64,000 nt of DNA from Hypoxylon rubiginosum. Taxonomy: Eukaryota > Ascomycota > Sordariomycetes > Xylariales > Hypoxylaceae. The stretch covers positions 744,001 to 808,000 of the forward strand of contig CADCXA010000030.1 of the NCBI GenBank assembly GCA_902806565.1, given 5' to 3'. Under the pieces are notes generated by a model that was given only the letters and a program-made list of their open reading frames with translations, did not search any database and was not told where the DNA came from. Positions 46,831 to 58,750 of the stretch are shown piece after piece (position 1 is the stretch's first letter; every line of letters starts with the position of its first letter). A program made the position numbers and the translations under genes.

Positions 46831-49596
46831 ATGATGATGTTGTGCTGGGCGCTGACATTGCTTCAGGCTACCCCTATCCTGACAGTTAGGGTTGACACTC
46901 TGGGAACTAGGGTAAGGTCGTCCCGCCAAAATATACTCACGGAACGGGATACTTTCCAAGAGAGCTACTCTCCCATTCCCCAAAGCCAGCCTCCTATGAT
47001 TACGAGCTCTTCTACCACTGCTGTTCCATCATCACCAGTGCCTCAGCTCGACACAGCCGGTACTGTTGCTACGACACTCCAGACAGGTGATAGCTCAGGA
47101 ACAACAACACTTTCTACCACTGCCGTGCCATCGGGACCAGAGACGAACGCGTCAACCACGTCTACGATGGCTCCAACAGCCGCGACGCCGGACATCTTCG
47201 GCACACCGATTTCTACTAACGCTCCTCCATCATATTTCACGGTTCAGAAGGACCACCCCGTCCCTCGGAAGGGGATTAGAGGTCCTGCACCGATAAGTAC
47301 CAACAAATTCTACGCCAACTTTTTCCTCAAGAACCAGATAACGCCGGCGTATGTGCACCCGTACACGTTGACGTGGGCGAGGGGGCAGGGAACGTCATCT
47401 AGCTGGGGTATGGCGATTTCGCATTCGGAGGAAGACCAGTTACACTTCGGCAATGTCTCAGCAGATACTGGCGCCGTACAGTACTTTGCCAACCCTGTTG
47501 GCATCCATTCGCTATCTCTCTCGGCAACGGAGCTTGGGTCGAAAACCGCTTTAACAACGGATAATCTATCTTCACACTCGGCCAACGTCAACCTACATTT
47601 CAACTCCAGTGCGAATCCCCTAATCACATTCCCCTTAGTGCAAGGTATGGGGTTCGTTACAGCTGTCTATAAAGGAGGAACACCGCTCATCGAGACTGGC
47701 GTCTTCTTCAAGACGGTTACGAAGTCGACCAGAGGCCCGAAACAGGGCATGACGAAATACACGTTCTACCTGGAAGATGGAAAAGTCTGGCACGTATACG
47801 CCTACTCTGCGAAGGGTGATACTTTCGACCTGACTGTCGTCAACAATAAGATGGCCCAGGCAGCGAAGCCCTTCGACGGTATCGTTCAGATTGCCAAGGA
47901 CTCTGGAAATGGTGCCGAGACCACTATCGATGCTGCGTCCGGGTCATATCCAATTGGTGTGACGCTTTCTGGCTCGGTAGCTGCATCGCAAGGCACATAC
48001 ACATTTACCTTCCAGAAGGGTGGATTCTCGAATGTCAAGCTCCTGATGTACGCTTTGCCCCATCACGTGGAAAGTTTCAACGACGCTACCAATAAGAGTA
48101 TCTCGGTGGCGAAGCTACGAACTACCACCAAGGGCATGGCGATGGGCGTCGTCGCAGATTCGTGGACGATGGTTGAGCCTAATATGCCCGTCACCATGGG
48201 ATTTGCTCCCTGGGAGCGTGTGCACGGCGAGAAGAAGATCTTGAACGACATGGCAATCAGCACAATTCTGCCCGTAGCTAAGAACGAATCATCTCAGGAT
48301 GTGGATATGCAGTCGAACCAGAATTCGATGTACTTTAGCGGAAAGGTATTGCCACAGTTCCTCATCTCATTCCTGCGGGTTTGCTAACATTGATATAGGC
48401 ACTTGCAAAATTCGCCCTAATTTCTTTCACCGCCAAAGAACTGCTGAAGGACGGCTCGTTATCTGAGGATAGCCGAAAAAAGCTGGAAGTCGCTTTTGGT
48501 CGATTCGTGGAGAATAGACAGCAATTCCCGTTATACTATGATGGTAAGTACTCGACCTTTGCGAACTAGAATTTGGCCTAACCTTCAAAGCTGCCTGGGG
48601 TGGCCTCGTCTCGTCTGCAACATACCTTACCGGAAACGATGGTGAAGACTTTGGCAACACTTACTACAACGATCACCATTTCCATTACGGGTACTTTATT
48701 CACGCGGCGGCCATCATCGGCCATCTCAACCCGGACTGGCTAAAGAACAAGACCAATGTCGACTTTGTGAACTCGATGGTCAGGGACATCGCCAACCCAT
48801 CCCCTTCCGACAAATTCTTCCCCGTCTTCCGCAATTTCGACTGGTACCATGGACACAGCTGGGCTCATGGTTTATATGAGACTGCAGATGGAAAGGTATG
48901 TATTGCCTGTGGCATATCCCATATCGGTAGATTCGGTTGGACTAAGCTGCCGTACAGGACCAAGAATCGAGTTCGGAAGACGCGATGCATGCCTATGCTA
49001 TCAAGATGTGGGGAAAGACCATTGGGGATGCTAACATGGAAGCCCGGTAAGCTGATACGATTCGAAAATTGTCGTCTGGTTGACTAATGAGTTGCAATGA
49101 TAGAGGAAACCTGATGTTAGCCATCATCGCTCGTTCTCTCAGCCGGTACTACCTTTATCAAGACAGCAACGATATACAGCCGCAAAATTTCGTCGGGAAC
49201 AGGGTAGCCGGTATCCTGTTCGAGAATAAGTGTGATCATACCACGTACTTCGGAGCGAAGACCGAGTACGTCCAGGGCATCCATATGATACCGCTCCTAC
49301 CTAGCACGAAGCTCACTCGACCCGAAAACTTCGTAAAGCAAGAGTGGGATACGTACTTTAGTAACGGGCGAGCCGACCAGGTGGAGGGAGGCTGGAAGGG
49401 GATTCTCTACGGCAACCTAGCCACAATCCAACCCAAGGATGCGTGGGACTTCTTCACACAGAAGAACTTTGATCCTTCATCGCTGGATGGAGGCGCCTCG
49501 TTGACATGGTATTTGGCTTACTGCGCAGGTGAGTTCTCGCTAATCTCATTTCCGAAACCGGGAGAATCTGACAATATTATTATAGCTTTGATGTGA
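46831..49596 (+). CDS. Secreted endo-1,3-beta-glucanase, glycoside hydrolase family 81
   Basis: Six exons: 46831-48345, 48399-48543, 48591-48895, 48958-49046, 49104-49528 and 49586-49596, giving about 829 aa. A hydrophobic N-terminus (MMMLCWALTLLQ) acts as signal peptide. About 100 Ser/Thr/Pro-rich residues follow, then the GH81 beta-sandwich (ISTNKFYANFFL, then YVHPYTLTWARGQG) and the catalytic helical domain (YYNDHHFHYGYF, FDWYHGHSWAHGL, DQESSSEDAMHAY). The acidic residues of the last motif carry the family's catalytic Glu pair. It hydrolyses internal beta-1,3 bonds of cell-wall glucan; eukaryotic members work in septum and wall remodelling, and some fungal ones in attack on other walls. 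The last intron (57 nt) is in frame without a stop, so a retained form would add 19 residues before the same stop. Confidence 0.93.
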
Positions 49597-49776
49597 TGAT
49601 TCGGTGGGTGAATTATTAATTGCCTTTGACGAGAAACGAGGCTTTCATTGAACGGCGGACGAGGTGCCTGGACATATTGAAAGGGTTGGCGGCATTGGTA
49701 GCCTAGTTAATTGCCTTCTGTCAGTATGAATGATTATCACGATTAGAATGTGAAGTATGGGGAATAACGATTACGA

Positions 49777-49806
49777 CAGAATCAGAATCAGAATCAGAAT
49801 CAGACT
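49777..49806. repeat. (CAGAAT) hexanucleotide microsatellite
   Basis: Four perfect CAGAAT units followed by a CAGACT variant, 180 bases past the GH81 stop. Confidence 0.9.
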
Positions 49807-51693
49807 GGGTCTTGCACATACACTAGAGCTTTAGAATACTGGTCGTGTTTGCATACATACCCCCTACAAAACCTAGGCATAAATTGACCTTTCATTTTCT
49901 TTTACCCCTATTACTATACCTGAGGTGATGCGACAAGGTGGCTTTTTCGATTTTTCGATAGCTTGTGTAGCTTATGTACTCGCTGTTCCCGAATGGCTCA
50001 GACGGTGTTTAAATTTAGTGAAGCTGTCGAACTTTGTACGATGGTCAGGAGGTGGTCGGATTTCCTGGATCGCGTTATCGTGCCTCTTCCAATTCTAAAT
50101 CTTACCTAAAGTACGGCTATGCTAGTCGGACATACTGTTCCTATGCTTACCGGTAATTTGCACATTACGATGAACTTGAAATGACGTTTGGGGGGCTCAG
50201 GGGCCATAGCAATATCTTATCGTGTTACGTGACAGGCGGGTTTTTCTTCGATAGGCTTTCAAGCTCTGACTTGAATAATACTGTCGTCCCAATTGGATGG
50301 ATCTACTTGAAATGATGCTTATCTAGATCTAGCTCCAGGACTTTTATCGCAGTGGGACATCGGGAGGCCTCCTTGTTACTTTTTACTGGTTTCAACCCGC
50401 GCAAGTAGGTATCAAGTTTCACGACATCAAAAACACAGCCACAGTCTTCGCTTTCGCTCCCTTGGCAATTGGCCGCAATTTACATACGTATGTACAACCT
50501 GATTCTGCACATTGCTGAGTCCATTACCCACCAACAAACCGGGGGAGCTTTTATGTTAGTCGTTGGCACAGATATTTCTCAAGGCTTTTGCGTTTTATAT
50601 TTCTCTTTTCTTTCGTACCTGATTGTCTGACCACCTCTATTTTGTATTCTTACTGTTAACTGTATTCGACTTAGTCAACCCTTTTTGACTCTCTCTCTCT
50701 CTCGATCGGACGCTACCTTAACAGCTCAACTACTCGGGGCCAGGAACTTGGAGCTACCCCCTTGCTCTCTGACAGATCCTTGTGCACCCTTAGAGCTACC
50801 GCCACGTTTTACTGCAGGGTTAGTGCTTGCCTTATTGGATGAATAAGGGTTGAATCTTGTGAAAACCCCCCTACCCCCTACCTAAGGCTCCTACTAAGCT
50901 CACTACTCGTCCGTCACCTTGATAGAGTGGATCACTTGTTTCGGTCAGGTTGCCATGACAGTCGACATATTCGATTCATACATGTACCTTAGGTCCATGT
51001 CCCTAGTCTCGTTTTAGGATAACAAGCTGACAAGTAGACCCGTACCTTAAAAAAGTTGAGAAGAGACGACGTCAACACCCTCATGTCCTGACAAAGAAGA
51101 ATTGGGCCATGACATTTCTAACTCGTTATTTGCAGGCTCGGGAAATAAAATAAATTGAGTTCGGTAAAGCTCCCCCTTGGCATACTCTAGGATTTGTCCT
51201 ATTTGCCTTGCAACCTTTTTCCAATACCAAGAAGACCAAGAGTCTAAGCCAGACAACGAGACAAGAAAGACGATACGCAAAATAAGCTAGGAACGGCCGA
51301 GCTTTTGATAGTCCTGTGTTGCGCCTAGAAAAGGGAAAAGGCTGTTGCTATTAAGCATTTTAATTATCCCCCCCTCCAAGAACAGAAGCCGGAAGGACAG
51401 TGGAAGAAAAGGAAGAAAAAAAAAATCAAAGGGACCTGCGCCTCGTTACTTCGCGCCCCAAATTTCTTTGCACTTTCAAAATTCAATTCAATCTTTTTTA
51501 ACCTGCGTTACTTTTCGAGGCGACCGCCCCGAGCTTCTCCCAATGGTGTGTGAGTACACAGAGCCCTACTCCGACTAGACTTTTGTCAAAATATCTACCC
51601 GATCGCATGCCCAATTAGTCAGGATCGCCTCTCTCTGGCTATCTCTACCTTTCTACTTCTCTCTCTATACCCCCCATCCATTATCCGCTTTCT

Positions 51694-51710
51694 CCCCCCC
51701 CCCCCCCCCC
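51694..51710. repeat. 17-base poly-C run in the antiporter upstream region
   Basis: An uninterrupted run of 17 C about 165 bases before the ATG at 51875, inside a longer CT-rich tract that begins around 51620. Such runs are prone to length errors in sequencing. Confidence 0.9.
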
Positions 51711-51874
51711 TTCGCAGCCCTCGTAGCCTTTGCCTCTCTTGCGCGCGCTGCATTCTACATACTATATCGTATGTGGTGCTCGTCGTCGCTGAGACCAAGA
51801 CTAAGACCGAGACTCTGAACCGATCCGACCCGACCCCCCGAATGTGTCTCTTTGGCTAACCATGACGCGTAAAA

Positions 51875-53778
51875 ATGGCTCGCGATTCAGCACACTTACC
51901 GAGCGTTCAATATCAAATCCGCAAGACCGTAACAAGTCTGACCCATCCCGGCTATCCGCGCGAGAATGGCGAGGCGCATGAGGGTACTCCTCTGCTAGGC
52001 CGTTCCAACGAATACGCCAATGGCCACCACGACCGCGGCGAGGCCTGGCAGTTCTTTTTCAATTCCCAGCATACTCCGGGCACTGACAATCCGAAGCCAT
52101 GGGTGAAATATCCGGCCCACGTCTGGCATATCACCAAGGCTACTCTACTGAGCAGTACGTATAGTATAGCAAGGCTGGGTGAATTCCGGCGAGGCGGGCA
52201 GCAATTGCATTACTAAGTTCCGACTTCGATAGGTCCCGTCAACATCCTCCTCGTAGCAGTGCCAATTGGTATCATTGCTGGCCAAACTGGCTGGGATCCA
52301 GTCGCTGTGTTCGTCATTAACTTCTTCGCCATTATTCCGTTGGCCGCCGTACTCTCGTTTGCGACGGAAGAAATCTCGGCAAAGCTCGGTGAAGCCTTGG
52401 GTGGCTTGCTTAATGCCACGTTCGGCAATGCTGTGGAGTTAATCGTAGGCCCGGCCCCCAACCCGCGATTACGTGCATGATCAACTTGGACTGACCATAT
52501 CTTTCCCCCCCTGCAGGTTAGTATAATCGCATTAAGGGACAGGCAGATCGAGGTTGTCAAGTCGTCTATGATTGGTTCGATCCTGTCGAATCTGTTGCTT
52601 GTTATGGGCATGTGTTTCTTCTTCGGTGGTATCGTCAATATGAGAGACGAAAATGGCCACGGCCAGGAGCAGAGCTTCCAGACCATTACTGCCCAGACGA
52701 CCGCTTCTCTGATGACCCTTTCTGCCGCTTCCATGATCCTTCCTGGCACAGTAAGCATTTCCATGCCATTGAACTTGAGCGGGATGGGGAAAAAATTAAT
52801 GTTAGATATAGCTGTTTATGATCATCAACAACACTAGAGACAACGGCGACGACGGTGATAACGCGGAAAGGAACAACATTGTCCTCTCGCTCTCTCGCGG
52901 CACCGCCATTATACTTCTACTTCTCTACGTCCTGTACTTATGGTTCCAGCTGAGGACGCATCACCAGCTGTTCAGCGCCGAAGCCGGCTCCGAGTCGCAA
53001 GAGGCCACTGACGAATCGCAACTACCGGCCGAAGCCGCTGCCGAGCATATACGGGAAGCAGTAGCTAATGAGCGCGGCGGGAAGCCCGAAGAAGAGACGC
53101 ATATGAGTCCGTGGTCTGCTGGCGGTGTCCTTATCGTCACGACTGTTTTGGTCGCCATCTGCGCCGATTATCTCGTAGAGAGTATCGACGCCCTGGTGGA
53201 ACGCGCGCATATCAGCCGCAGCTTCATCGGTCTCATTCTTATACCTATCGTCGGAAATGCTGCGGAGCACGTTACCGCAGTGGTTGTGGCGGTCAAGAAC
53301 AAGATGGATCTTGTAAGAGCCTTGCAACGAAACTCTATTAGTATGAAACTGACCTGTTATATAGGCCATGGGAGTTGCAATTGGTTCCAGTATCCAGATC
53401 GCTCTATTCGTAACTCCGTTCCTCGTTGTTCTCGGATGGATTATGGACCGGGACATGGATTTGCACTTTGAGACTTGTAAGTCGGCAAGTCAAATCAGTG
53501 TCGTCTTTTGTCGCTAACCTTGTCTAGTTGAAACGGTTTCATTTGCATTGGCTGTGTTGGTCGTCATCTACACGGTTCAAGATGGCAAGTCCAATTACCT
53601 CGAAGGCGCAATGGTAATGTTTCTGGCCCCTTTTATGACTGAACGGACGATCCTAATATATCTTCAGCTGATGGCCCTTTACGTAATCATCGCCCTGGCA
53701 TTCTTCGTCACTCCTAGCCAGTATTTCAACACGGACTGGATGACTAGCCCGGTGGCCAACTTGGTTGGATCAGCGTGA
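51875..53778 (+). CDS. Vacuolar-type Ca2+/H+ antiporter (CAX/VCX1 family)
   Basis: Seven exons: 51875-52154, 52233-52444, 52517-52750, 52812-53312, 53365-53476, 53528-53613 and 53668-53778, giving about 511 aa. A hydrophilic N-terminal tail ([12 protein letters not shown]) precedes about 11 membrane helices. The two inverted exchanger repeats carry the selectivity motifs [16 protein letters not shown] and [20 protein letters not shown], with the key Glu in each. Between them is an acidic loop ([17 protein letters not shown]). The family moves Ca2+ into the vacuole in exchange for protons and supports calcium tolerance and signalling. Intron 6 (54 nt) has no stop and keeps the frame, so retention would insert 18 residues in the C-terminal membrane part. 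The CT-rich leader with a 17-C run lies just upstream. Confidence 0.93.
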
Positions 53779-54642
53779 TAACTCTCTTTTCCAATACGTG
53801 CTCGACCTCGATCTCGACGTCGAAAGTCGGCTAAATTACACAGAACAATCCCGATTTCTACGTTCGTTCACCTAGCGCATCACCAATAGATGCACTGGTG
53901 CAAATAGCGCTGCTCGTGGCGCCCACACGATTCTGCTTCCAAGCTAGTCTTCCTAGTGTTTCTCATATCTCATGGACATTCAAGCGTCTTCTTTGTGTAT
54001 TAGTGTATTATAGCAGGTAGGTGGCAGAGAGAAAAATACAAGGCGCAAGCTACCGGCAGTTCTTCGTGGTTTCTGTGTGAAAAAAGGGGGAGTCAAGAGT
54101 ACAGGGTAAGGGGGCTTTTAGGTGTTCTTCAGGTTAAGGCAATAGATTCAGTGTACTCCTATTTTACCTTAGTAATCACGAAGTTGTCGATAAATGCATC
54201 TATCGGGTTTATCTTGACAGCCGTGTCTCCTATTCTATGGAATGTGGGGACTAGAGGGGTACGGAGGGGTTGAGGGGTAGCTTAGCTTTCTTTAGCTGTG
54301 CTGTGCTGTCCCACTGCTATGAGCTGTATGGGATCGATGACAAACGTCATTGAAGTTAGCGGTCGTATCTCCCTTTCAGATTTTATGCCGAACAGCGGAC
54401 AGCCAGTCCAATTGCATCGACTCTGTGGTAGATACATACCGAGTATAACCGCGTCTTACACCTCCACCTTATGTCGTGTTTTCGTGCCTTACATAGGATA
54501 ACGATACAATCATATAAAACCCATCTAATTACTCAATTCGCTGGTACGCGCTTCTTATTGCTAAGAAGACCGACCTCCTTTCTAGACGGTCCATCAATCT
54601 AATATTTTGAGGGACGTAGGTACCCGACGAACATTCGCAGCT
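53779..54642. other. Intergenic region
   Basis: 3' flank of the antiporter gene and promoter of the glyoxalase gene. The frame at 54298-54501 has no domain. No gene. Confidence 0.55.
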
Positions 54643-56025
54643 ATGGCGACGACTACGGACGTCAAGAACTACAAGTTCAACCACTCAATGTAAGACTAGA
54701 CCACCTAGAATAGAGCCGTAAGACAAGTTGCTGAACGTAGGGATCGCAGGCTCCGAGTGAAGGACCCCAAGGCATCCGGTACGATGTTTACCACCACCAT
54801 ATATCGAAAGCGCACCTTCGTCGCTGTCGCATGCAAGCAAGTAGCTGACAGAAAGGGGCGCGCGCCGTGGCCGCGTCGGTATCTATATAGTCAAGTTCTA
54901 CGAATTCCTCGGCATGAGCCTGGTAAAGCACCTGCAGTTCCCGGAAGCCAAGTTCGACCTGTACTTCCTGGGGTACGACGGGCCCGGCGCGCTCTCGCAC
55001 GGGAACAGCACGTTCGACCGGCAGGGGCTGATCGAGCTGACGCACAACTACGGGACGGAGGACGACCCGGACTACAAGGTGAACACGGGCAACGCGGAGC
55101 CCCACCGCGGCTTCGGCCACGTGTGCGTCGCCGTCGACCACATCCGGGCGGCCTGCCAGCGCCTCGAGGACGCCGGGTACCGCTTCCAGAAGCGGCTCCA
55201 GGACGGCCGCATGAAGCACATCGCCTTCGCGCTCGACCCGGACGGCTACTGGGTCGAGATCATAAGTAAGAGGATCGGCAGCAAGGGCGCAGACGACCCC
55301 GAGGAGCAGGACGTCGAGACGGATCCTAAGACGTATCGGATGGTAAATGCGCTTCCCACTATCCTTCCCCCCTCCCTCTCTTATCAGAAGAAGAAGAAGA
55401 AGCGCTCACGAGAGTAATAGAACCACACGATGATCCGGGTCAAGGACATCGAGAAGTCGCTCAAGTTCTACCAGGACGTGCTGGGCATGTCGCTGTTCCG
55501 CACCAACGAGCAGCCCGCCGCCAAGTTCAACCTGTACTTTTTGGGCTACCCCGGCGACAAGGGCGCGCCCGAGGACGGCTTCACGGCCGACTACGAGGGC
55601 CTGCTGGAGCTCACCTGGAACTACGGCACCGAGAAGGACCCGGACTTCAAGTACCACGACGGCAACTCGGAGCCCCAAGGGTTCGGGCACATCTGTGAGT
55701 CTTGCCCCTCCATCCCTACCTACCTACATCTTGCCACCCTCTTTATTTTCCCCTCCTCCTTTTTTTTGCGAAAGTGGGCAAAGAGGGGCAGACGGATGAG
55801 ATGTAAGAAGTTGGAACATCGGGAAAGCTGACGCAGGAGATCTATACAGGCGTTTCGGTCGACAGCGTCGAGGCGGCGTGCGCGCGGTTCGAGAGCCTCG
55901 ACGTCAACTGGAAGAAGCGGCTCACGGACGGGCGCATGAAGAACGTCGCTTTCGTGCTCGACCCCGACGGGTACTGGGTCGAGATCGTGCAGAACGAGCG
56001 CTTCTCCGGACAGGAGAACTTCTAG
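54643..56025 (+). CDS. GLO1: Glyoxalase I (lactoylglutathione lyase), two-domain form
   Basis: Five exons: 54643-54689, 54750-54778, 54891-55342, 55421-55694 and 55850-56025, giving about 325 aa, the usual size of the fungal tandem enzyme. Each half carries the metal-ligand set. First half: H in KFNHSMLRVKD, E in LIELTHNYGTED, H in GFGHVCVAVD, E in GYWVEII. Second half: H in NHTMIRVKD, E in LLELTWNYGTEKD, H in GFGHICVSVD, E in GYWVEIV. It isomerises the methylglyoxal-glutathione hemithioacetal to S-lactoylglutathione in the cytosol, the first step of methylglyoxal detoxification. The short exons 1 and 2 are supported by exact phase and the FNHSMLRVKDPKAS join. Exons 3-5 are much more GC-rich than flanking DNA. 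Confidence 0.94.
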
Positions 56026-56377
56026 GTTTGGTCGTGGTCAGCTTAGTTGGCAGATAGCATTAGGTAGAAGGCTGGGGGAGTGATTTTGTCAACATAAGAT
56101 GATCTAATGAATCAAAATCGACTACACACTTCATGATGCTTCTGTATGCGGTTTAATTTTCTCGCATCTCAAAGTACTAAAACAGATATAAGACGAGCAA
56201 ATGGATACGTTAGTTCGGAAGTAGTCAGGTAGATTATGATGATATATCTGTCAGTTGGATTGGTACCGAACATTACTAATCACCGTACTGCTCTAGCTTG
56301 TGTAACAAGAACACATGCAAGTCGTTGGATATCCAGAAAGCCAGTTGAGCTAATTTGCGTCGAAACTAGGCAAGTAA
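56026..56377. other. Intergenic region between convergent genes
   Basis: About 350 bases of AT-rich DNA shared by the 3' ends of glyoxalase I and the MFS gene. No gene. Confidence 0.6.
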
Positions 56378-58149
56378 CTAAGCTCTCTCGTCAGTCTGAC
56401 CATTCGTCCGGCCATCTCGAGCCTCCTCCTCTTCTTCCCTCAGTAGCCGTTCGGCCCTCTCCCTCTCCCTCTCCCTCTCCTTCTCCTTGAAGAAGGCGAG
56501 CAGCCCCAGGTCGTACAAGATCTTGAGGCCACCGGAGCCGACGAAGGAGACCCAGAACAGGTTCCGGTCGACGAGGAACCCGGTCAGGACAGGACCGAGG
56601 CTCTGGGCCGTGGTCTTGACCACGTTGACGGCGCCCATCACGGCCGTGCGCTCTCCGGGCAGCACGATCGCCGCCAGGAAGGCGGAGCGAGGTCCGCTGT
56701 CCATCGACTGCGTGCTGGCGTTCAGGACGAGGAAGACGAGGGCGAGGCGCAGGTCGCCGGGGACGGCGATGAGGGCACGGAAGATTTGCGACGGGAGGTG
56801 CGTGAATATCATGGTCTAGGTAGGTAGGTAGGCAGACAAGTGCCCGAGTTGTTAGTTGAGAAGGAAATGTCTCGCATGCATAGGTAGGTAGAGAGAGATA
56901 GGAAAAGAGAGAGAGAGAGAGAGGTACATTGACATTACCAAACCGCTTGGCGAGGGAAGAGGCTGCGATCATGGAGACGGCGGCGAGCATCTGGGTGACA
57001 AAGAATATCGATCCCAGCTCCCCTTCTTCGATGTCGAATTGGTATTTGAAGTAGTACGTGATCCAGGACCTGGAAACATTAGACAGAGTCATATAAAATA
57101 ATTGGGTAACACCGCCGGCGTCGCTTACAATGGTGCCAGCCCGGATCCGAACGAATCCAAAGCAAAGAGAAGGCAAAGGGTGATGACTACTGGCACACTC
57201 TCCTTGCTGATGTCCGGGAGCAGCGCACGTAGTCCCCGCTTGGGCGGCGGAGTATTCGCCGTGCCGTCGCCCAATAACGGCCTTGTCTCTCCGTCCCTCA
57301 CCTGCGCCTGCTGCTGCTGCTGCTGCTTCTTCTTCTTCTCCGACTCCACGGAATGGCTCAGGAGGAGGGTCAGGGTCAGCTTCAGCAAGCCGAGGACGGC
57401 ATACCCTACGTAAACGGCGCGGTACGCGCGGACGGCGTCCCACCGCAGCGTCTCGGTCAGGTGCTGCAGGATCCACCCGCACGCCATGCTGCCGCACGCC
57501 GCGCCCCCGAGACCCACGAGGCTGTACCAGGCATAGACGTCGCTCCGGCTCCTCGGGTCCGTCAGCTGCGCCACGATGCTCTCCTCTATAGCCTTGAAGG
57601 GCCCGATCTCGTTGCCGCTGGGGGGAAAATCGCAGTCAGTATTTGTCGGTCCGGCATACGCCAGGTATATGTAGGGGTAGGTAAACCTTACCTCGGACTA
57701 ATAACCCCCACGACGGCCGCCGCCAGCAGCACCCAGTAGGACCCGGACGCCGCGAACACGGCGCCGCCAGCAGCCATCAGCAGCGCGCCGAGCGCCAGCA
57801 CGGCGCGGCGGCCCAGGGCGTCGGCGAACAGCGTCAGCACGAAGCTCACGCACACGTCGCCGACCAGCGTCAGCGTCATGAACAGCCCCACGCCCGCGCC
57901 CGCGGACGTCCCGCCGCCGAGCACCGAGGTCAGGTACGCGACGAGCACCAAAGTCGACGCGCCGTACGCGCCCATCCGCACGAACCGCTGCAGGCATAGC
58001 AGCTTGACGTCGCGCGGGGAGGCGTACACGGAGACCAGGCCTAGCTCGTCGAGCGCGCGGCGGATGAGGGCCGAGGGGCGGCTGCGGCGCGGAGGAGGAG
58101 GAGGAGCGGAGGGCGTAGGGGAGAGTGGCGGAGGGGATGGTGTGCTCAT
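56378..58149 (-). CDS. MFS transporter (12-TM, fungal family)
   Basis: Four exons: 58149-57692, 57617-57129, 57069-56928 and 56815-56378, with introns of 74, 59 and 112 nt, give about 508 aa. A Pro/Ser-rich N-terminus is followed by DVKLLCLQRFVRMGAYG, the MFS motif A equivalent (LFADALGRRAVLALGALLM) between TM2 and TM3, then SPSGNEIGPFKAIEE, which I recognise from a widespread fungal MFS group. The central cytoplasmic loop contains KKKK and six Gln from triplet repeats. The last helices include FLAAIVLPGERTAVMGAVN. The C-terminal tail is an ERERER then EEEEE stretch encoded by a CT-rich tandem repeat (56457-56486 on the plus strand). Substrate unknown. The third intron contains TAGG and GA microsatellites. 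Confidence 0.88.
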
Positions 58150-58750
58150 GGTTTTTGGTTTATAGAGAATGCGGAAGAGGTGAAAGAGCTGAGTTGGGAA
58201 TATTCGAACGTCTATATGCCTGGTACGTAGGTAGGTAGCCGTGTCCGTTCGGTCCTCGGAGATAGAGATTTTTTATGTCGGCCGACGTACTAGACCGGAT
58301 CGCCGTAGGCTCGAAGCACCTCCCATTAGTTCAATTGATAACTATCATGACCCCTGTCACGGATGGGTCTCTGGTGGATAATTTATGAGGAATATGTGAA
58401 GGTGTCGCGATGCACGATGGTTTTGGGTGGCCTTAACGATGAAGATAGGTAGACACATCCTTACAATCATACTTAAACCGAGCCGGGCTTCTCTATTATC
58501 TAAAGGGCTTACTATGGAGTGTGAACTATATTCTAAATAGACCAGACATAGCCTTGGCTTAGGCAGATTATTTTGAAGACGTTTGTAGGTAGTCTTCAGG
58601 AAGGTCTAGTCATCTCATATGGGTGGCTGGAGTCAGATAATAGCCCAACTCGCGACGTCTATTTCGTTGCTGCGATTCCATTGACCTGTCAAGTTTGCAT
58701 ATAGCTGCTAAAAGCACCTCTATAACAGTTCTCTCTCCCCTTTAGGATGA
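58150..58750. other. Intergenic region
   Basis: About 600 bases between two minus-strand transporter genes: promoter of one and 3' flank of the other. No gene seen. Confidence 0.6.

Larger units (their letters stand above)
49597..51874. other. Intergenic region, about 2.3 kb
   Basis: No supported gene. It contains a hexanucleotide microsatellite at 49777-49806 and, in the last 400 bases, a strongly pyrimidine-rich leader before the antiporter ATG. The frame at 51047-51280 (minus) starts at TTG and has no domain. Confidence 0.55.
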
